Origin: Actinoallomurus iriomotensis
Lineage (GTDB): Bacteria; Actinomycetota; Actinomycetes; Streptosporangiales; Streptosporangiaceae
DNA: 64,000 nucleotides
Assembly (NCBI RefSeq): GCF_030269445.1
Contig: NZ_BSTJ01000004.1
Coordinates: forward strand, 248,001-312,000
Reading direction: 5' to 3'
Shown here: positions 16,595 through 25,490 of the stretch, in pieces
Layout: each line of letters begins with the position of its first letter
Numbering within the stretch: the first letter of the stretch is position 1
Program-made: the position numbers and the translations under genes
The notes under the pieces: model-generated
Seen by the model: the letters and a program-made list of their open reading frames with translations, nothing else
The model's database searches: none
Told to the model about the DNA's origin: nothing

Positions 16595-17835
16595 CGATTC
16601 TCCCTTCGAAGAGTGCCGGTGGTCGCCCGGTCGAGCGAGTACCGCTCGGGAAAGGGCGAGACCACCGGCGAGGTCATCTGCTCGGCCAGGCGGCGGGCGA
16701 AGTACGGGCTGAAGGTGAACCCGGTCGACGACACGCAGGCGTGGAAGCCGGGCACGAGCGCGGACTCCCCGACGACGGGCGAGAAGTCGTTCGTGAACAC
16801 GATCACTCCGGACCAGGTGCGCACCACCCGTATGTCCGCGAGCGCCGGCAGGACCGACACCGCCACCGCCGTGCTGCCGGCCGCGCTGTGCCAGCTCGTC
16901 GGATAACGCCGGGGACGCGGGGCGTCCGGCGTCGGCCATCCCCCGCCGATGATGAAGGTGTTCTGGTCGGTCTGCTTGAGCGTGAGCCGCCGCCCGATGT
17001 GCTGGACCATGGGCGTCAGCAGGCGCGGCCGCGGCTCGGTGACGTTCACGTGCAGGCCCTCGTTGCGTACGGGGAGCCGCAGGCCGACCATCGCGGCCAC
17101 TTCGCCGCACCAGGCGCCCGCGCAGTCGACGACGCGGTGCGCGTCGATCCGCCCGGCGTCGGTGTGCACGGTGAAACGCCGCGCGCCGCTGTCGCCGTTC
17201 ACGTCGATGCGCCGCACCTCGGTGCCGGTGCGGATGAGCGCGCCGTGCTCCACGGCGCGCAGCGCGTACAGCGGCGCGACGACCAGCGGGTTCGCGTGGC
17301 CCTCGATCGGGCAGTACGTCGCACCGATGACGGTCTCGGCCAGGTACGGCGCGCGCCGCCGCAGCTCCGCGCCCGTGACGACCTCGGTCTCGATGCCGGC
17401 CAGACGCTCCAGCTCGTACTTGTCCCGCAGTGTCCGCACCTGTTCGGGGGTCTCGGCGACCATCCAGCCGCCGGTCTCGTGCAGGTCGAGAGAGCCGTCG
17501 AGCTCGTCGCCGAGCTCCTTCCAGACCGAGTACGCCTCCAGGCTGAGCCGCGCCTCGTCCAGCAGCCGCTCGCGGTCCGCCTCGGCGCCCTGGCCGGAGA
17601 GCTGGTGGATGGCGAGCTGGAGGTGGAAGCTGCCGGCGTTGGTGCCGGACGCCTCCCGGTTGAGCTCGCCGCGTTCGACGAGCGTGACCTCGACCCCGCT
17701 CCGGGCGAGGTAGTACGCCATCGCGGTGCCCGCGATGCCGCCGCCGATGACGAGCACGTCGGTGCTCGACGGCAGCGGCGCGTGGCTGTGCCCGGCCGGC
17801 ACCCAGTGCCGGGACTCCAGCGGTCCGGCGGTCAC
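16591..17835 (-). CDS. FAD-dependent oxidoreductase, beta subunit (sarcosine/hydroxyproline dehydrogenase-like)
   Basis: 414 residues of the DAO fold. An N-terminal FAD motif DVLVIGGGIAGTAMAYYLARSG is followed by the second FAD-contact segment EASGTNAGSFHLQL and the C-terminal SSTGFTFSPYFARRLAE. In heterotrimeric D-hydroxyproline dehydrogenases the subunit of this type holds the amine-oxidising FAD. The next gene (alpha) and the downstream [2Fe-2S] gene (gamma) complete the set. The GTG start overlaps the alpha-subunit stop. The substrate is not proven; D-amino acids and N-methyl amino acids are alternatives. Confidence 0.85.
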   Translation of the reverse strand: MTAGPLESRHWVPAGHSHAPLPSSTDVLVIGGGIAGTAMAYYLARSGVEVTLVERGELNREASGTNAGSFHLQLAIHQLSGQGAEADRERLLDEARLSLEAYSVWKELGDELDGSLDLHETGGWMVAETPEQVRTLRDKYELERLAGIETEVVTGAELRRRAPYLAETVIGATYCPIEGHANPLVVAPLYALRAVEHGALIRTGTEVRRIDVNGDSGARRFTVHTDAGRIDAHRVVDCAGAWCGEVAAMVGLRLPVRNEGLHVNVTEPRPRLLTPMVQHIGRRLTLKQTDQNTFIIGGGWPTPDAPRPRRYPTSWHSAAGSTAVAVSVLPALADIRVVRTWSGVIVFTNDFSPVVGESALVPGFHACVSSTGFTFSPYFARRLAEQMTSPVVSPFPERYSLDRATTGTLRRENR

Positions 17836-19304
17836 GGCTTCGTCCCGTCATCGGCCGCCGCGTCCTCGGCGAGGAACAGCGTCGGGCCCTGGATCGTGTG
17901 GTCGGCCAGCGCGCCGATCGGCACCGGCCGTACCGGCATGCGGGGCGTGGCCAGCGCGACCTCCTCGATGGGACGGCCGTGGTGCCGGGCGATGAGGCCG
18001 GCGACCTGCCGCTGGCAGATCCGTCCCTGGCACGGCCCCATCCCGGCACGGGTGTAGCCCTTCACCAGGTTGATGTCGTCGGTGGACGCGATCGCCGGCG
18101 CCAGGTCCCGCCGGCGGACCGCCTCGCACCGGCAGATCACCGTGTCGTCGTCGCTCAGCTCGTAGACGCCGGGTCCGACGCGGTACAGCCGTGCGGTGGC
18201 GGCGCTCAGCGCGCGGCGCCGGTCGAGACGGCGGCGCGCGGGCGCGGCCGCCGCGGCGGCGTCGGCCGCGCTCAGCGCGCCCGCGTCCATCGCCGCGGCG
18301 AGCCCGGCGACGCGACCCTCGTCGATGGCGACGAAGGACCCCTCGACTCCGGCGCCGTCACCCGCGGCGTAGACGCCGTCGACGGTCGTACGGAGCCACT
18401 CGTCGCGGTGCACGACGTGGCCGCCCAGGTCCTCCCGATGGTCGAACTCGCAGCCCACCAGGCGCATGAGCTCCAGCGAGGCCACGAACCCGTAGCCGAC
18501 GCACAGCACGTCGGCCCGGACGGTCTCCTCGGTGCCGGGCAGCACGCGCCAGTCCGGGTCGACGGCCGCGTGCACGACCCGCTCGACCCGGCCGTCGCCC
18601 TCGGCCCGCACCACGATCCGCCGGTAGCGCAGGGGGATCCGGTGCCGGAGCAGCATGCCGCGGTAGCGGGCGGCGTCGCGCAGGAGCGCGCCGTTGCCGC
18701 GCGCCGCGCGGGCGAGCCTCATCAGATCCCCGGCCCGAGGCGCCGGTCCGGCCTCCAGCGCGGTCACGATGTGCGCGCCGTAGTGGGCGAGCTGCGCCGG
18801 GAAGGCCAGCGCGACCGGGCCGGAGCCGGCGAACAGGATCCGCTCCCCCGGCAGGACGCGCTGGGTCTTGGCCAGCGTCTGCAGCCCGCCCGCGGTGATC
18901 ACACCGGGCAGCGTCCACCCGGGGAAGGCGACCGGCCGGTCGTGCGCCCCGGGTGCGAGCACCATCCGCCGCGCCGTCACGGTCCGCGCCGCGGATCCCT
19001 CCGTGACCAGTACGACCCGCCGATCCTCGACGGCGACGACGCTCGTGCGCAGGAGCACCTCGACGCCGGTGCCGTCGAGGGAGTCGATGAGCGCCCTGCC
19101 CTGGCGGAACTGGCGGTCCATCGCGGCCGGGTCGGTGACCGTGAAACCCGGGCCGGGCTGCTTGTAGATCTGACCGCCGAGCGTCGGGCGCTCGTCGGCG
19201 AGCAGAACGTTCAGGCCCGCCTCGGCGGCGGACCGGGCGGCCGAGATGCCCGCCGGTCCGCCGCCGACGACGAGGAGGTCGATGCTCTGATCGCTCACCG
19301 GCAT
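17832..19304 (-). CDS. NAD(P)/FAD-dependent oxidoreductase with BFD-like [2Fe-2S] domain, alpha subunit
   Basis: 490 residues. A pyridine-nucleotide-disulfide-oxidoreductase fold starts DLLVVGGGPAGISAARSAAEAG, with a second nucleotide loop at FAGSGPVALAFPAQL. The C-terminal part (about 390-450) is a bacterioferredoxin-associated-type iron-sulfur domain with VICRCEAV and GMGPCQGRICQ cysteines. This is the alpha subunit layout of hydroxyproline and HcnB/sarcosine-type dehydrogenases. It lies three bases after the binding-protein gene, so transport and oxidation are co-expressed. Confidence 0.87.
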   Translation of the reverse strand: MPVSDQSIDLLVVGGGPAGISAARSAAEAGLNVLLADERPTLGGQIYKQPGPGFTVTDPAAMDRQFRQGRALIDSLDGTGVEVLLRTSVVAVEDRRVVLVTEGSAARTVTARRMVLAPGAHDRPVAFPGWTLPGVITAGGLQTLAKTQRVLPGERILFAGSGPVALAFPAQLAHYGAHIVTALEAGPAPRAGDLMRLARAARGNGALLRDAARYRGMLLRHRIPLRYRRIVVRAEGDGRVERVVHAAVDPDWRVLPGTEETVRADVLCVGYGFVASLELMRLVGCEFDHREDLGGHVVHRDEWLRTTVDGVYAAGDGAGVEGSFVAIDEGRVAGLAAAMDAGALSAADAAAAAAPARRRLDRRRALSAATARLYRVGPGVYELSDDDTVICRCEAVRRRDLAPAIASTDDINLVKGYTRAGMGPCQGRICQRQVAGLIARHHGRPIEEVALATPRMPVRPVPIGALADHTIQGPTLFLAEDAAADDGTKP

Positions 19305-19307
19305 CGT

Positions 19308-20147
19308 TCAGCAGCCCGCCGGCATGGCCGGAGCGTCCGTCACCCCGAAGTCCTTCTTGTACAGCCCGGCGAGCGACCCGTCGTTCTGCGCCTTGCACAG
19401 GAAGGCGTTCAGCTTCCCCGCCAGTGTCGAGTTGCCCTTCTGCACGGCCCACGCCCCGTACGACAGGTCGAGCGGCTTGGGCAGGGCCGCCTTCTTCAGC
19501 TGGTTCGGGTTGCTCTTCTGGTACTGGGCGAGGATGTAGTCCTCCAGGACGCTGCCGTTCGCGCGTCCCGTCGCGACCTGGAGCAGGGCGGAGTTCTGGT
19601 CGTTGTAGGTCTGCAGTTTGGCGCTGGGGAAGGACTTCTTGGCGAGCTGCTCGCCCGTGGAGCCCTGGAGCGCCGTGATGATCTTGCCGGAGGCGTTGTA
19701 GGTGGCGATCTGCGCGGGCGAGTCGTCGTTCTGCCGGACCGCGAGCACACTGGTGTAGGGCACGTACGGCCGGGTGAAGTCGATGACCTTCTTGCGCGCG
19801 TCGGTCGCGGTCAGGCCGACCGAGACGAGGTCGAACTTCTTGCTCTGCAGGCCGGGGATGAGGCCGTTGAAGTCCAGGTTCTTGATGACGAGCTTGACGT
19901 TCAGCTCCTTGGCGAGCTTGTTGAGCAGGTCGACGTCGTAGCCGGCCGGCTTGTTCGCAGAGTCGAGGTACATCTCCGGCTTGAACTGCAGGTTCATGCC
20001 GACCGTGAGCGTGCCGGACTGGTTGAGGCCGCTGCCTCCGTCACCGCCGGACTTGCCGCACGCCGCCAGGGAGAGGGCCGACACGACGGCGACGCACGCG
20101 ATCGCGCCACGCCTCGCCACCGACCACGGCTTCATGCTTCTGACCAT
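19308..20147 (-). CDS. Polar amino-acid ABC transporter, substrate-binding lipoprotein
   Basis: 279 residues. A lipoprotein signal with lipobox LAAC (AVVSALSLAACGKSGG) is followed by a family 3 solute-binding domain (LTVGMNLQFKPEMYLDS, GYDVDLLNKLAKELN, FDLVSVGLTATDARK). The ATG at 20147 is preceded by AGAGGAAA. It should capture a polar or charged amino-acid-like ligand outside the cell and deliver it to the permease and ATPase encoded upstream. Because it sits with the dehydrogenase subunits, its ligand is probably their substrate or precursor. Confidence 0.92.
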   Translation of the reverse strand: MVRSMKPWSVARRGAIACVAVVSALSLAACGKSGGDGGSGLNQSGTLTVGMNLQFKPEMYLDSANKPAGYDVDLLNKLAKELNVKLVIKNLDFNGLIPGLQSKKFDLVSVGLTATDARKKVIDFTRPYVPYTSVLAVRQNDDSPAQIATYNASGKIITALQGSTGEQLAKKSFPSAKLQTYNDQNSALLQVATGRANGSVLEDYILAQYQKSNPNQLKKAALPKPLDLSYGAWAVQKGNSTLAGKLNAFLCKAQNDGSLAGLYKKDFGVTDAPAMPAGC

Positions 20148-20229
20148 GGGTTTCCTCTTTCAGTGCTCAGTGCTGAGTTGCTCAGTGCTCGATGGCGAGA
20201 GGGATGGAAGGGTCCGGCGGATGCCGGGC

Positions 20230-20958
20230 TCACGAACCGAGTTCGGCCATGAGGCTCTGGATGCGCCGCTGCCGCCGGGACCGCAGCAGCCGGGAGACGG
20301 CGCCGCGCGGCGGGCTGGCGTACGCGCCTTCGATGAGGCGGAACACCAGGTCGATGAGGAACGCCGCGATGACGTAGATCGCCGCGGCCGCCGTGTAGAG
20401 CACGAACGGCTGGAACGTCTGGGAGACGAGGTTCTGGGTGACCCGGACGACCTCGAGCAGGCCGATGACGGTGAAGGTCGAGGTGTCCTTCAGCATGCCG
20501 ATGAACATGCTGCCGATGTTCGGCAGCGCGATCTTGACGGCCTGGGGCAGGATGACCGAGAAGAACACGCGGATCGGGCGCATGCCCAGGGCGTGTCCCG
20601 CCTCACGGTGACCGTTCGGGATGGCGCTGAGCGCCGACCGGAAGATCTCGGCCATGAACGCGCTGTACAGCAGCGACAGGGCGATGACGCCCGCCTCGAA
20701 GACGCTGAAGTCGACGCCGAGCAGCAGCGAGACGCCGAAGTACACCCAGATCACGCTGACCAGCGCCGGCACGCCGCGGAAGATGTTGATGTAGGCGACC
20801 GCGATCCAGGAGACGGGCGGCCGCGACATCCGCATCATGGCGAGCGCGAGGCCGCCGACGACGGATATGACCAGCGCGAACAGTGACACCTTGAACGCGA
20901 CCAGGAGGCCGTTCACCAAGATGCCGTGGTGCTGCCAGATGAGTCCCCAGTCGTACAT
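20230..20958 (-). CDS. Polar amino-acid ABC transporter, permease
   Basis: 242 residues with about five membrane helices and the His/Glu/Gln/Arg/opine permease signature. The EAA loop is GHREAGHALGMRPIRVFFSVILPQA, which docks on the ATPase; YINIFRGVPALV is also typical of this family. Only one permease gene is present, so the membrane unit is probably a homodimer. The ATG at 20958 shares a base with the stop of the ATPase gene. Confidence 0.92.
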   Translation of the reverse strand: MYDWGLIWQHHGILVNGLLVAFKVSLFALVISVVGGLALAMMRMSRPPVSWIAVAYINIFRGVPALVSVIWVYFGVSLLLGVDFSVFEAGVIALSLLYSAFMAEIFRSALSAIPNGHREAGHALGMRPIRVFFSVILPQAVKIALPNIGSMFIGMLKDTSTFTVIGLLEVVRVTQNLVSQTFQPFVLYTAAAAIYVIAAFLIDLVFRLIEGAYASPPRGAVSRLLRSRRQRRIQSLMAELGS

Positions 20959-21728
20959 CAGCGCACCGCCATGATGAACTCACGGGCCCGGGGGCTGGTG
21001 GTCTCCTCGAAGAAGCCGCGCGGGCCGCTGTCGACGACGACGCCGTCCTCCATGAACACGTTCAGGTCCCCGATCTCTCTGGCGAAGCTGAGCTCGTGGG
21101 TGACCACGACCATCGTCATCCCGGTCTCGGCCACCTCCCGCATCGTCTTGAGCACCTCGCCCACGAGCTCCGGGTCCAGCGCCGAGGTCGGCTCGTCGAA
21201 GAGCATCACCTTCGGGTCGAGGGCGAGGGCGCGGGCGATCGCGACGCGTTGCTGCTGGCCGCCGGACAACTGCTGCGGATAGTGGGCGGCGCGCTGGAGC
21301 AGCCCGACCCGGCGCAGGGCCTCCGCCGAGCGCACCTGCGCGTCGGCCCGGCGTACCCCGCGGACCGACCGCAGCGGCAGCGCCACGTTGTCCAGCGCGG
21401 TGAGGTGCGGGAAGAGGTTGAACTGCTGGAAGACCATGCCGACGGTGCGGCGTAGCTCCAACGGCTTGCCGCGGCGTCCGGCCTTCTCGCCGGGCACGCC
21501 CGGTCCGTACTCGACGCCCGCGACCTTCAGCGATCCGGAGGTGGGCGGTTCGAGCAGGTTGATGCTGCGCAGCACGGTGGACTTGCCGGACCCGGACGGG
21601 CCGAAGATCACGACGTGCTCGCCGGCGAAGATCTCCAGGTCGATGCCGCGCAGCACCTCGAGCTCGCCGAACGACTTGCGGATGCCGCGCAGCTCGACGA
21701 TCGGCGCGGTCCGGTCGGTGGCGCTCAT
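20958..21728 (-). CDS. Polar amino-acid ABC transporter, ATP-binding protein
   Basis: 256 residues with complete ATPase motifs: Walker A GPSGSGKST, signature LSGGQQQRVAIARAL, Walker B VMLFDEPTSALDPELV and the switch histidine in VVVTHEL. It belongs to the GlnQ/HisP group that powers uptake of polar amino acids and opines. It is transcribed after the VOC gene and before the permease, with a one-base overlap to the latter. Confidence 0.93.
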   Translation of the reverse strand: MSATDRTAPIVELRGIRKSFGELEVLRGIDLEIFAGEHVVIFGPSGSGKSTVLRSINLLEPPTSGSLKVAGVEYGPGVPGEKAGRRGKPLELRRTVGMVFQQFNLFPHLTALDNVALPLRSVRGVRRADAQVRSAEALRRVGLLQRAAHYPQQLSGGQQQRVAIARALALDPKVMLFDEPTSALDPELVGEVLKTMREVAETGMTMVVVTHELSFAREIGDLNVFMEDGVVVDSGPRGFFEETTSPRAREFIMAVR

Positions 21729-21765
21729 CGGCCGGCTCGCTCTCCGCGCGTGCGCCGCCCGCCGG

Positions 21766-22722
21766 TCACGCCCGGACCTCCGTGACGCAGACGTACAGGT
21801 CGTCGGGATCCCGGAAGTAGGCGTAGCGCCAGGTCGCCCCGTCGCCCAGGTCGATGGTGACCGGGTCTCCGACGAGCGCGATGTCGCCGTCCGCGAGGTG
21901 CCGGATGGCGGTGTCGATGCACCGCGCGCCCACCGCGAACTCGAAGGTGCCCAGGTGTCCCCACTCGCCGCGCATGTCCGGCGACGGGGGGAAGTGCTGG
22001 ACGGGTTCGAGCGCTCCGCCGAACGGGCTGGTCAGCAGCATCATCCGCTGCCGCGGCGGCGTGCGCGGGTGGAACCACGGGTGCATCGGCTCGAAGTAGC
22101 CGTCGGACTCGAACAACTGCCCGGTGAACCCGAGCCGGCGGTAGAAGTCCCGCGTGCGCTCGATGTCGGCCACGCCGAACGCCACGTGGTTGACGCCCTG
22201 CGGGCCGGGCTCGACCGGCCACCCGGCCTCGAGCGTCGACCACTCGATCAGCTCGATCTTGGCGCCGTCCGGGTCGGCGACGTAGGACAGGCCGCAGTGG
22301 GTCTCGTAGGGCGGCAGGTCGGACTCGTTCGGCTCCATCAGGCCGGTGTGCCCTCGTGACACCAGGTCGCGGTAGAACGCCTCCTGCCCGTGGACGTGGA
22401 CGCACACCTCGCAGATGCCGGGTTCGCCCCACGCCTGTCCCTCCGGGGCGGGCGGCTGCGTCCGGTTCGTGATCTGCACGAGCTTGATCGACGCCCGGCC
22501 GAGGACCGTGGGGTTGCCGGTGCGGAGGAAGACCACCCGCGCCTCGGTCTCGTCGTACCCGGTGACCGCGCTCAGGCCCGGCAGCGGGCCCGTGTAGTCG
22601 AACGCGACGTCGGTGAATCCCAGCTCTGCGTAGAACTCCAGCGACGCCGTCATGTCCGACACACCGATGCCGATGTGGTCCAGACCGACCAGCGTCCCAT
22701 GTCTGCGAAGGGTGGTGACCAT
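21766..22722 (-). CDS. Two-domain VOC (glyoxalase/extradiol dioxygenase-like) protein
   Basis: 318 residues with two vicinal-oxygen-chelate domains: about 10-155 (LDHIGIGVSD ... KIELIEW) and about 165-315 (VNHVAFGVADIERT ... DLYVCVTEV). Histidine and glutamate positions suited to metal binding are present in domain 1 and a histidine in domain 2. It could be an extradiol dioxygenase, an epimerase/glyoxalase or a hydroxyphenylpyruvate-dioxygenase relative; the sequence alone does not choose. AGGAGG lies about 11 bases before the ATG. It is the first gene of the transporter and dehydrogenase operon. Confidence 0.75.
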   Translation of the reverse strand: MVTTLRRHGTLVGLDHIGIGVSDMTASLEFYAELGFTDVAFDYTGPLPGLSAVTGYDETEARVVFLRTGNPTVLGRASIKLVQITNRTQPPAPEGQAWGEPGICEVCVHVHGQEAFYRDLVSRGHTGLMEPNESDLPPYETHCGLSYVADPDGAKIELIEWSTLEAGWPVEPGPQGVNHVAFGVADIERTRDFYRRLGFTGQLFESDGYFEPMHPWFHPRTPPRQRMMLLTSPFGGALEPVQHFPPSPDMRGEWGHLGTFEFAVGARCIDTAIRHLADGDIALVGDPVTIDLGDGATWRYAYFRDPDDLYVCVTEVRA

Positions 22723-23014
22723 ACTGTTTCCGCTACCTCCTGGCGGTCGGACCAGCGCAAACGTCGCTACAGCACCGTCTGGCCCTACATGTCCGGCGAT
22801 GTTCGCAGATCGTTTGATTGCACGCAAGACGCACAGCGGTATTCATAGCGAACATTTGCGCGCTTGACGCACATCACGCCCCGTAACTAGCATCACGGGC
22901 CATCAGGCCGCCCGGCATCGCATCGGCGGCGACATCGGCGCAGCTCACGCACACCACGCGAGGACGCCGCCGTCCCCGCGCCGGACACGGGCGCGGAGAG
23001 AAAGGTCGTGGTCA
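22723..23014. promoter_or_regulatory. Divergent promoter region between the VOC and LLM genes
   Basis: 292 bases without a gene, less GC-rich around 22755-22880. Related strings occur in opposite orientations: GCGCAAACGT-CGCT near 22756-22768 and the reverse complement of GCGCAAATGTTCGCT near 22846-22860, with a further ATGTTCGC near 22799. They resemble the GCGAACA part of the palindrome at 13.8 kb. These are candidate regulator sites for the two divergent operons; no confident -10/-35 pair was found. Confidence 0.4.
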
Positions 23015-23905
23015 GTGACCATGCGGATCGGCGTCAAGCTTCCCCACACGGGCACCGCGGTGCCGGCGGCCTCGGTGGCCGAGCGCGCGCGAGAGCTGGA
23101 ACGGGCCGGGTTCGACTCCCTCTGGGTCAGCGACCACGTCGTGCAGCCCGAGGTCATCGAGTCGCGGTACCCGTTCGCCGCCGACGGCAGGGCGACCTGG
23201 CCGACGGACACCCCGTACGTGGAGGCGCTCGTCGCGCTGGCCGCCGCGGCCGCGGTGACCGAACGGGTCCGGCTCGGCACCGCCGCGCTGGTCCTCCCGC
23301 AGCGCAACCCGGTGCTGCTCGCCAAGCAGGTTGCGAGCGTCGACGCGCTGTCCGGCGGCCGGGTCGCACTCGGCGTCGGCGCGGGCTGGATGCGCGAGGA
23401 GTTCGCCGCACTGGGCATGCCGTTCGACGGGCGCGGCGCGCGGATGGAGGAGTGGATCACGCTGCTGCGCGAGTGCTGGACGGGCCGCCCGGCCGGCCGC
23501 TCGACCCCTCACTACGACCTTCCGCCGGGCACGATCGTGCTGCCCACGCCCGCCCACGCCGTTCCGCTCTACGTCGGGGGCCACTCTCCGGCCGCGCTGC
23601 GGCGCGCGGCACGCCTGGGCGACGGCTGGCTCGCCCAGCAGGCGGTACCCGAACTGGACCCGGATCGGCTCGCGAGTGAGATCGCGACCATCCGCACCAC
23701 CGCCGCCGGCGCGGGGCGCGACCCGTCGTCGCTGTACGTCGCGCTGCGGCTCGTCGCCTCCACCGGCCGCTCAGCGGAGGTCGCCCGCCGGATCGCCGAC
23801 CTCGGCCGGGCCGGGGTCGACGAGATCATCGTCGACGTCGACCCGGTGGACGGCGACGCGCGAGCGGACCACGACCTCCTGCGCGACGCGGCGGGCGCCC
23901 GATGA
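23015..23905 (+). CDS. LLM-class (F420/FMN-dependent) oxidoreductase
   Basis: 296 residues of the luciferase-like monooxygenase TIM-barrel family. Landmarks are RIGVKLPHTG at the N-terminus, DSLWVSDHVVQPE, RVRLGTAALVLPQRNPVLLAKQ, the GGRVALGVGAGWMREEF loop and LYVGGHSPAALRRAARLGDGW. This is the TIGR03619-like F420 group common in actinomycetes; substrates are diverse. The start may be the GTG at 23015 or the ATG at 23021. It heads a plus-strand unit with two SDRs and the IclR gene; its stop overlaps the next start (ATGA). Confidence 0.85.
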   Translation: MTMRIGVKLPHTGTAVPAASVAERARELERAGFDSLWVSDHVVQPEVIESRYPFAADGRATWPTDTPYVEALVALAAAAAVTERVRLGTAALVLPQRNPVLLAKQVASVDALSGGRVALGVGAGWMREEFAALGMPFDGRGARMEEWITLLRECWTGRPAGRSTPHYDLPPGTIVLPTPAHAVPLYVGGHSPAALRRAARLGDGWLAQQAVPELDPDRLASEIATIRTTAAGAGRDPSSLYVALRLVASTGRSAEVARRIADLGRAGVDEIIVDVDPVDGDARADHDLLRDAAGAR

Positions 23906-24660
23906 CCGCCGCGGCGCTGCTCACGGGCCGCCGGGTGGTCGTCACCGGAGGCGCCAACGGCATCGGCGCCGTCGTCGTCCGGCGCTTCGCCGCGATGGGC
24001 GCGCGCGGCACGGTGCTCGACCTGCCGTCCGCGCCGCCGTCCGACCTGCCTCCGGGCTGGCACGCGGCAGCGGTCGACGTTCGCGACGAGGACTCGGTGC
24101 GCGCGGCGCTGGCCGAGTCGGCGGCGCTGCTGGAGGGGATCGACGGGGTCGTCGCGGCGGCCGGCGTCGTCCCGTCGTGGCAACGCCTCGCGGACCTGGA
24201 CCTCGCGGACTTCGACCGGGTGCTCGCGATCAACGCGCGCGGCGTCGCCGCCACGATCAAGCATGCGGCTCCCCTGCTCGGCACGGGCTCGACCGTCACG
24301 GCGGTGGCGTCGCTGAACGCCTGGCGGGGAGACCCGAACATCGCCTCGTACGCGGCCGGAAAGCACGCGGTGCTCGGCATCGTGCGGTCGGCGGCGCTCG
24401 CGCTCGGGCCGGACGGGGTACGGGTCAACGCCGTGGCACCGGGTCCGATCGCCACCGACGCCCTGCGATCCCGCATGGCGAGCCGCCGGGAGACCACCGG
24501 CCTGGACGTGGCCGAGGCGCTCGACCAGGCCGCGCGGGCGACCGCCCTCCGGAGGATCGCCACGGCGGAGGAGGTCGCCGACACGATCGCGTTCCTCACC
24601 AGCGACCTGTCGTCGGGCGTCACCGGACAGATGATCAACGTCGACGGCGGAATCCAGTAG
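23902..24660 (+). CDS. SDR family oxidoreductase
   Basis: 252 residues of the classical short-chain dehydrogenase family. The cofactor motif is TGGANGIGAVVVRRFA, the NNAG position reads AAAG, and the catalytic Tyr/Lys lie in SYAAGKHAVLG. The C-terminus GQMINVDGGIQ is typical. An acidic residue after beta-2 (VLDLP) suggests NAD rather than NADP, which is inference. Likely acts in the catabolic pathway encoded around it. Confidence 0.87.
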   Translation: MTAAALLTGRRVVVTGGANGIGAVVVRRFAAMGARGTVLDLPSAPPSDLPPGWHAAAVDVRDEDSVRAALAESAALLEGIDGVVAAAGVVPSWQRLADLDLADFDRVLAINARGVAATIKHAAPLLGTGSTVTAVASLNAWRGDPNIASYAAGKHAVLGIVRSAALALGPDGVRVNAVAPGPIATDALRSRMASRRETTGLDVAEALDQAARATALRRIATAEEVADTIAFLTSDLSSGVTGQMINVDGGIQ

Positions 24661-24667
24661 GAGACAC

Positions 24668-25441
24668 GTGTACCTCGCCCAGAATGCGCTCGCCGGCCGC
24701 ACCGTCCTGCTGACCGGCGCCTCCCGTGGCATCGGCGCGGTGACCGCACGCGCGCTCGCCGCCGCCGACGCCAACGTCATCGCGCAGTACCGCACGCAGC
24801 GGGACGGCGCCGAACAGGCGGTCGACGCGCTGCCGGACGACCGCAAGCTGCTGCTCCAGGCCGATCTCGGCACGCCGGCCGGCGCACGCGGCCTCTGGCG
24901 CTCGGCGCTCGCCTGGCACCACGACGTCGACGTCGTGGTGCTCAACGCGGCGGTGATCCCCGACACCCCGTTCGACGGGCCGGACGAGCTGTGGGACGCC
25001 GGCTGGCAGGACGCCCTCCAGGTGAACGTCATCGGCGCGGGCGCCCTGATGCGCGAGGCGGCCCGGCACTTCGTCGCGCGCGGGTCCGGCACCATCATCG
25101 TGCTGTCGAGCTGGGCCGCCGAACAGGGCTCCCGCATACTCGACGTCTCCTCCTACGCGGCGTCCAAGGCGGCGATCCGCAACCTCGCCCAGACGTTCGC
25201 GCGCAACTTCGCGCGGCAGGGCCTCCGGGTGCACATCGTGGCGCCGGGAGTCGTCGACACCGGGATGTCCGTCGCCGGAAAGGACGAGCCGGCCCGGCGC
25301 GCGACCGCCGGCGGACTGGCGATGGGACGGCTCGTCGAGGCCGGCGAGGTCGCCTCTCTCGTCGCTTTTCTCGCGACCGGCGAATGCCCTAGTCTCACGG
25401 GGGCCACATTGGACATCAACGGTGCCTCCTACATCAGATGA
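24668..25441 (+). CDS. SDR family oxidoreductase
   Basis: 257 residues, classical SDR. Cofactor loop TGASRGIGAVTARALA, an NAA at the NNAG site (VLNAAVIPD), catalytic SSYAASKAAIRN and C-terminal GATLDINGASYIR. It begins with GTG at 24668, seven bases after the preceding SDR. The two SDRs are not close copies, so they probably act on different intermediates. The end is followed within 50 bases by the IclR start. Confidence 0.86.
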   Translation: MYLAQNALAGRTVLLTGASRGIGAVTARALAAADANVIAQYRTQRDGAEQAVDALPDDRKLLLQADLGTPAGARGLWRSALAWHHDVDVVVLNAAVIPDTPFDGPDELWDAGWQDALQVNVIGAGALMREAARHFVARGSGTIIVLSSWAAEQGSRILDVSSYAASKAAIRNLAQTFARNFARQGLRVHIVAPGVVDTGMSVAGKDEPARRATAGGLAMGRLVEAGEVASLVAFLATGECPSLTGATLDINGASYIR

Positions 25442-25490
25442 CCACTCTGTGGTCCGCCGCCTGGCCCTTTCCCACTCCGGAGGTCATCTC

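Noticed and set aside
15653-18049. A 798-codon open frame appearing to fuse an Arg-rich protein to the DapA-family lyase
   Set aside because: Only the C-terminal 313 residues are a real protein; the upstream part is a shadow of the FAD oxidoreductase.
25422-25490. Longer N-terminus for the IclR regulator
   Set aside because: It would overlap the SDR gene, has no ribosome site and adds no family sequence, whereas the GTG at 25491 has GGAGGT at good spacing.
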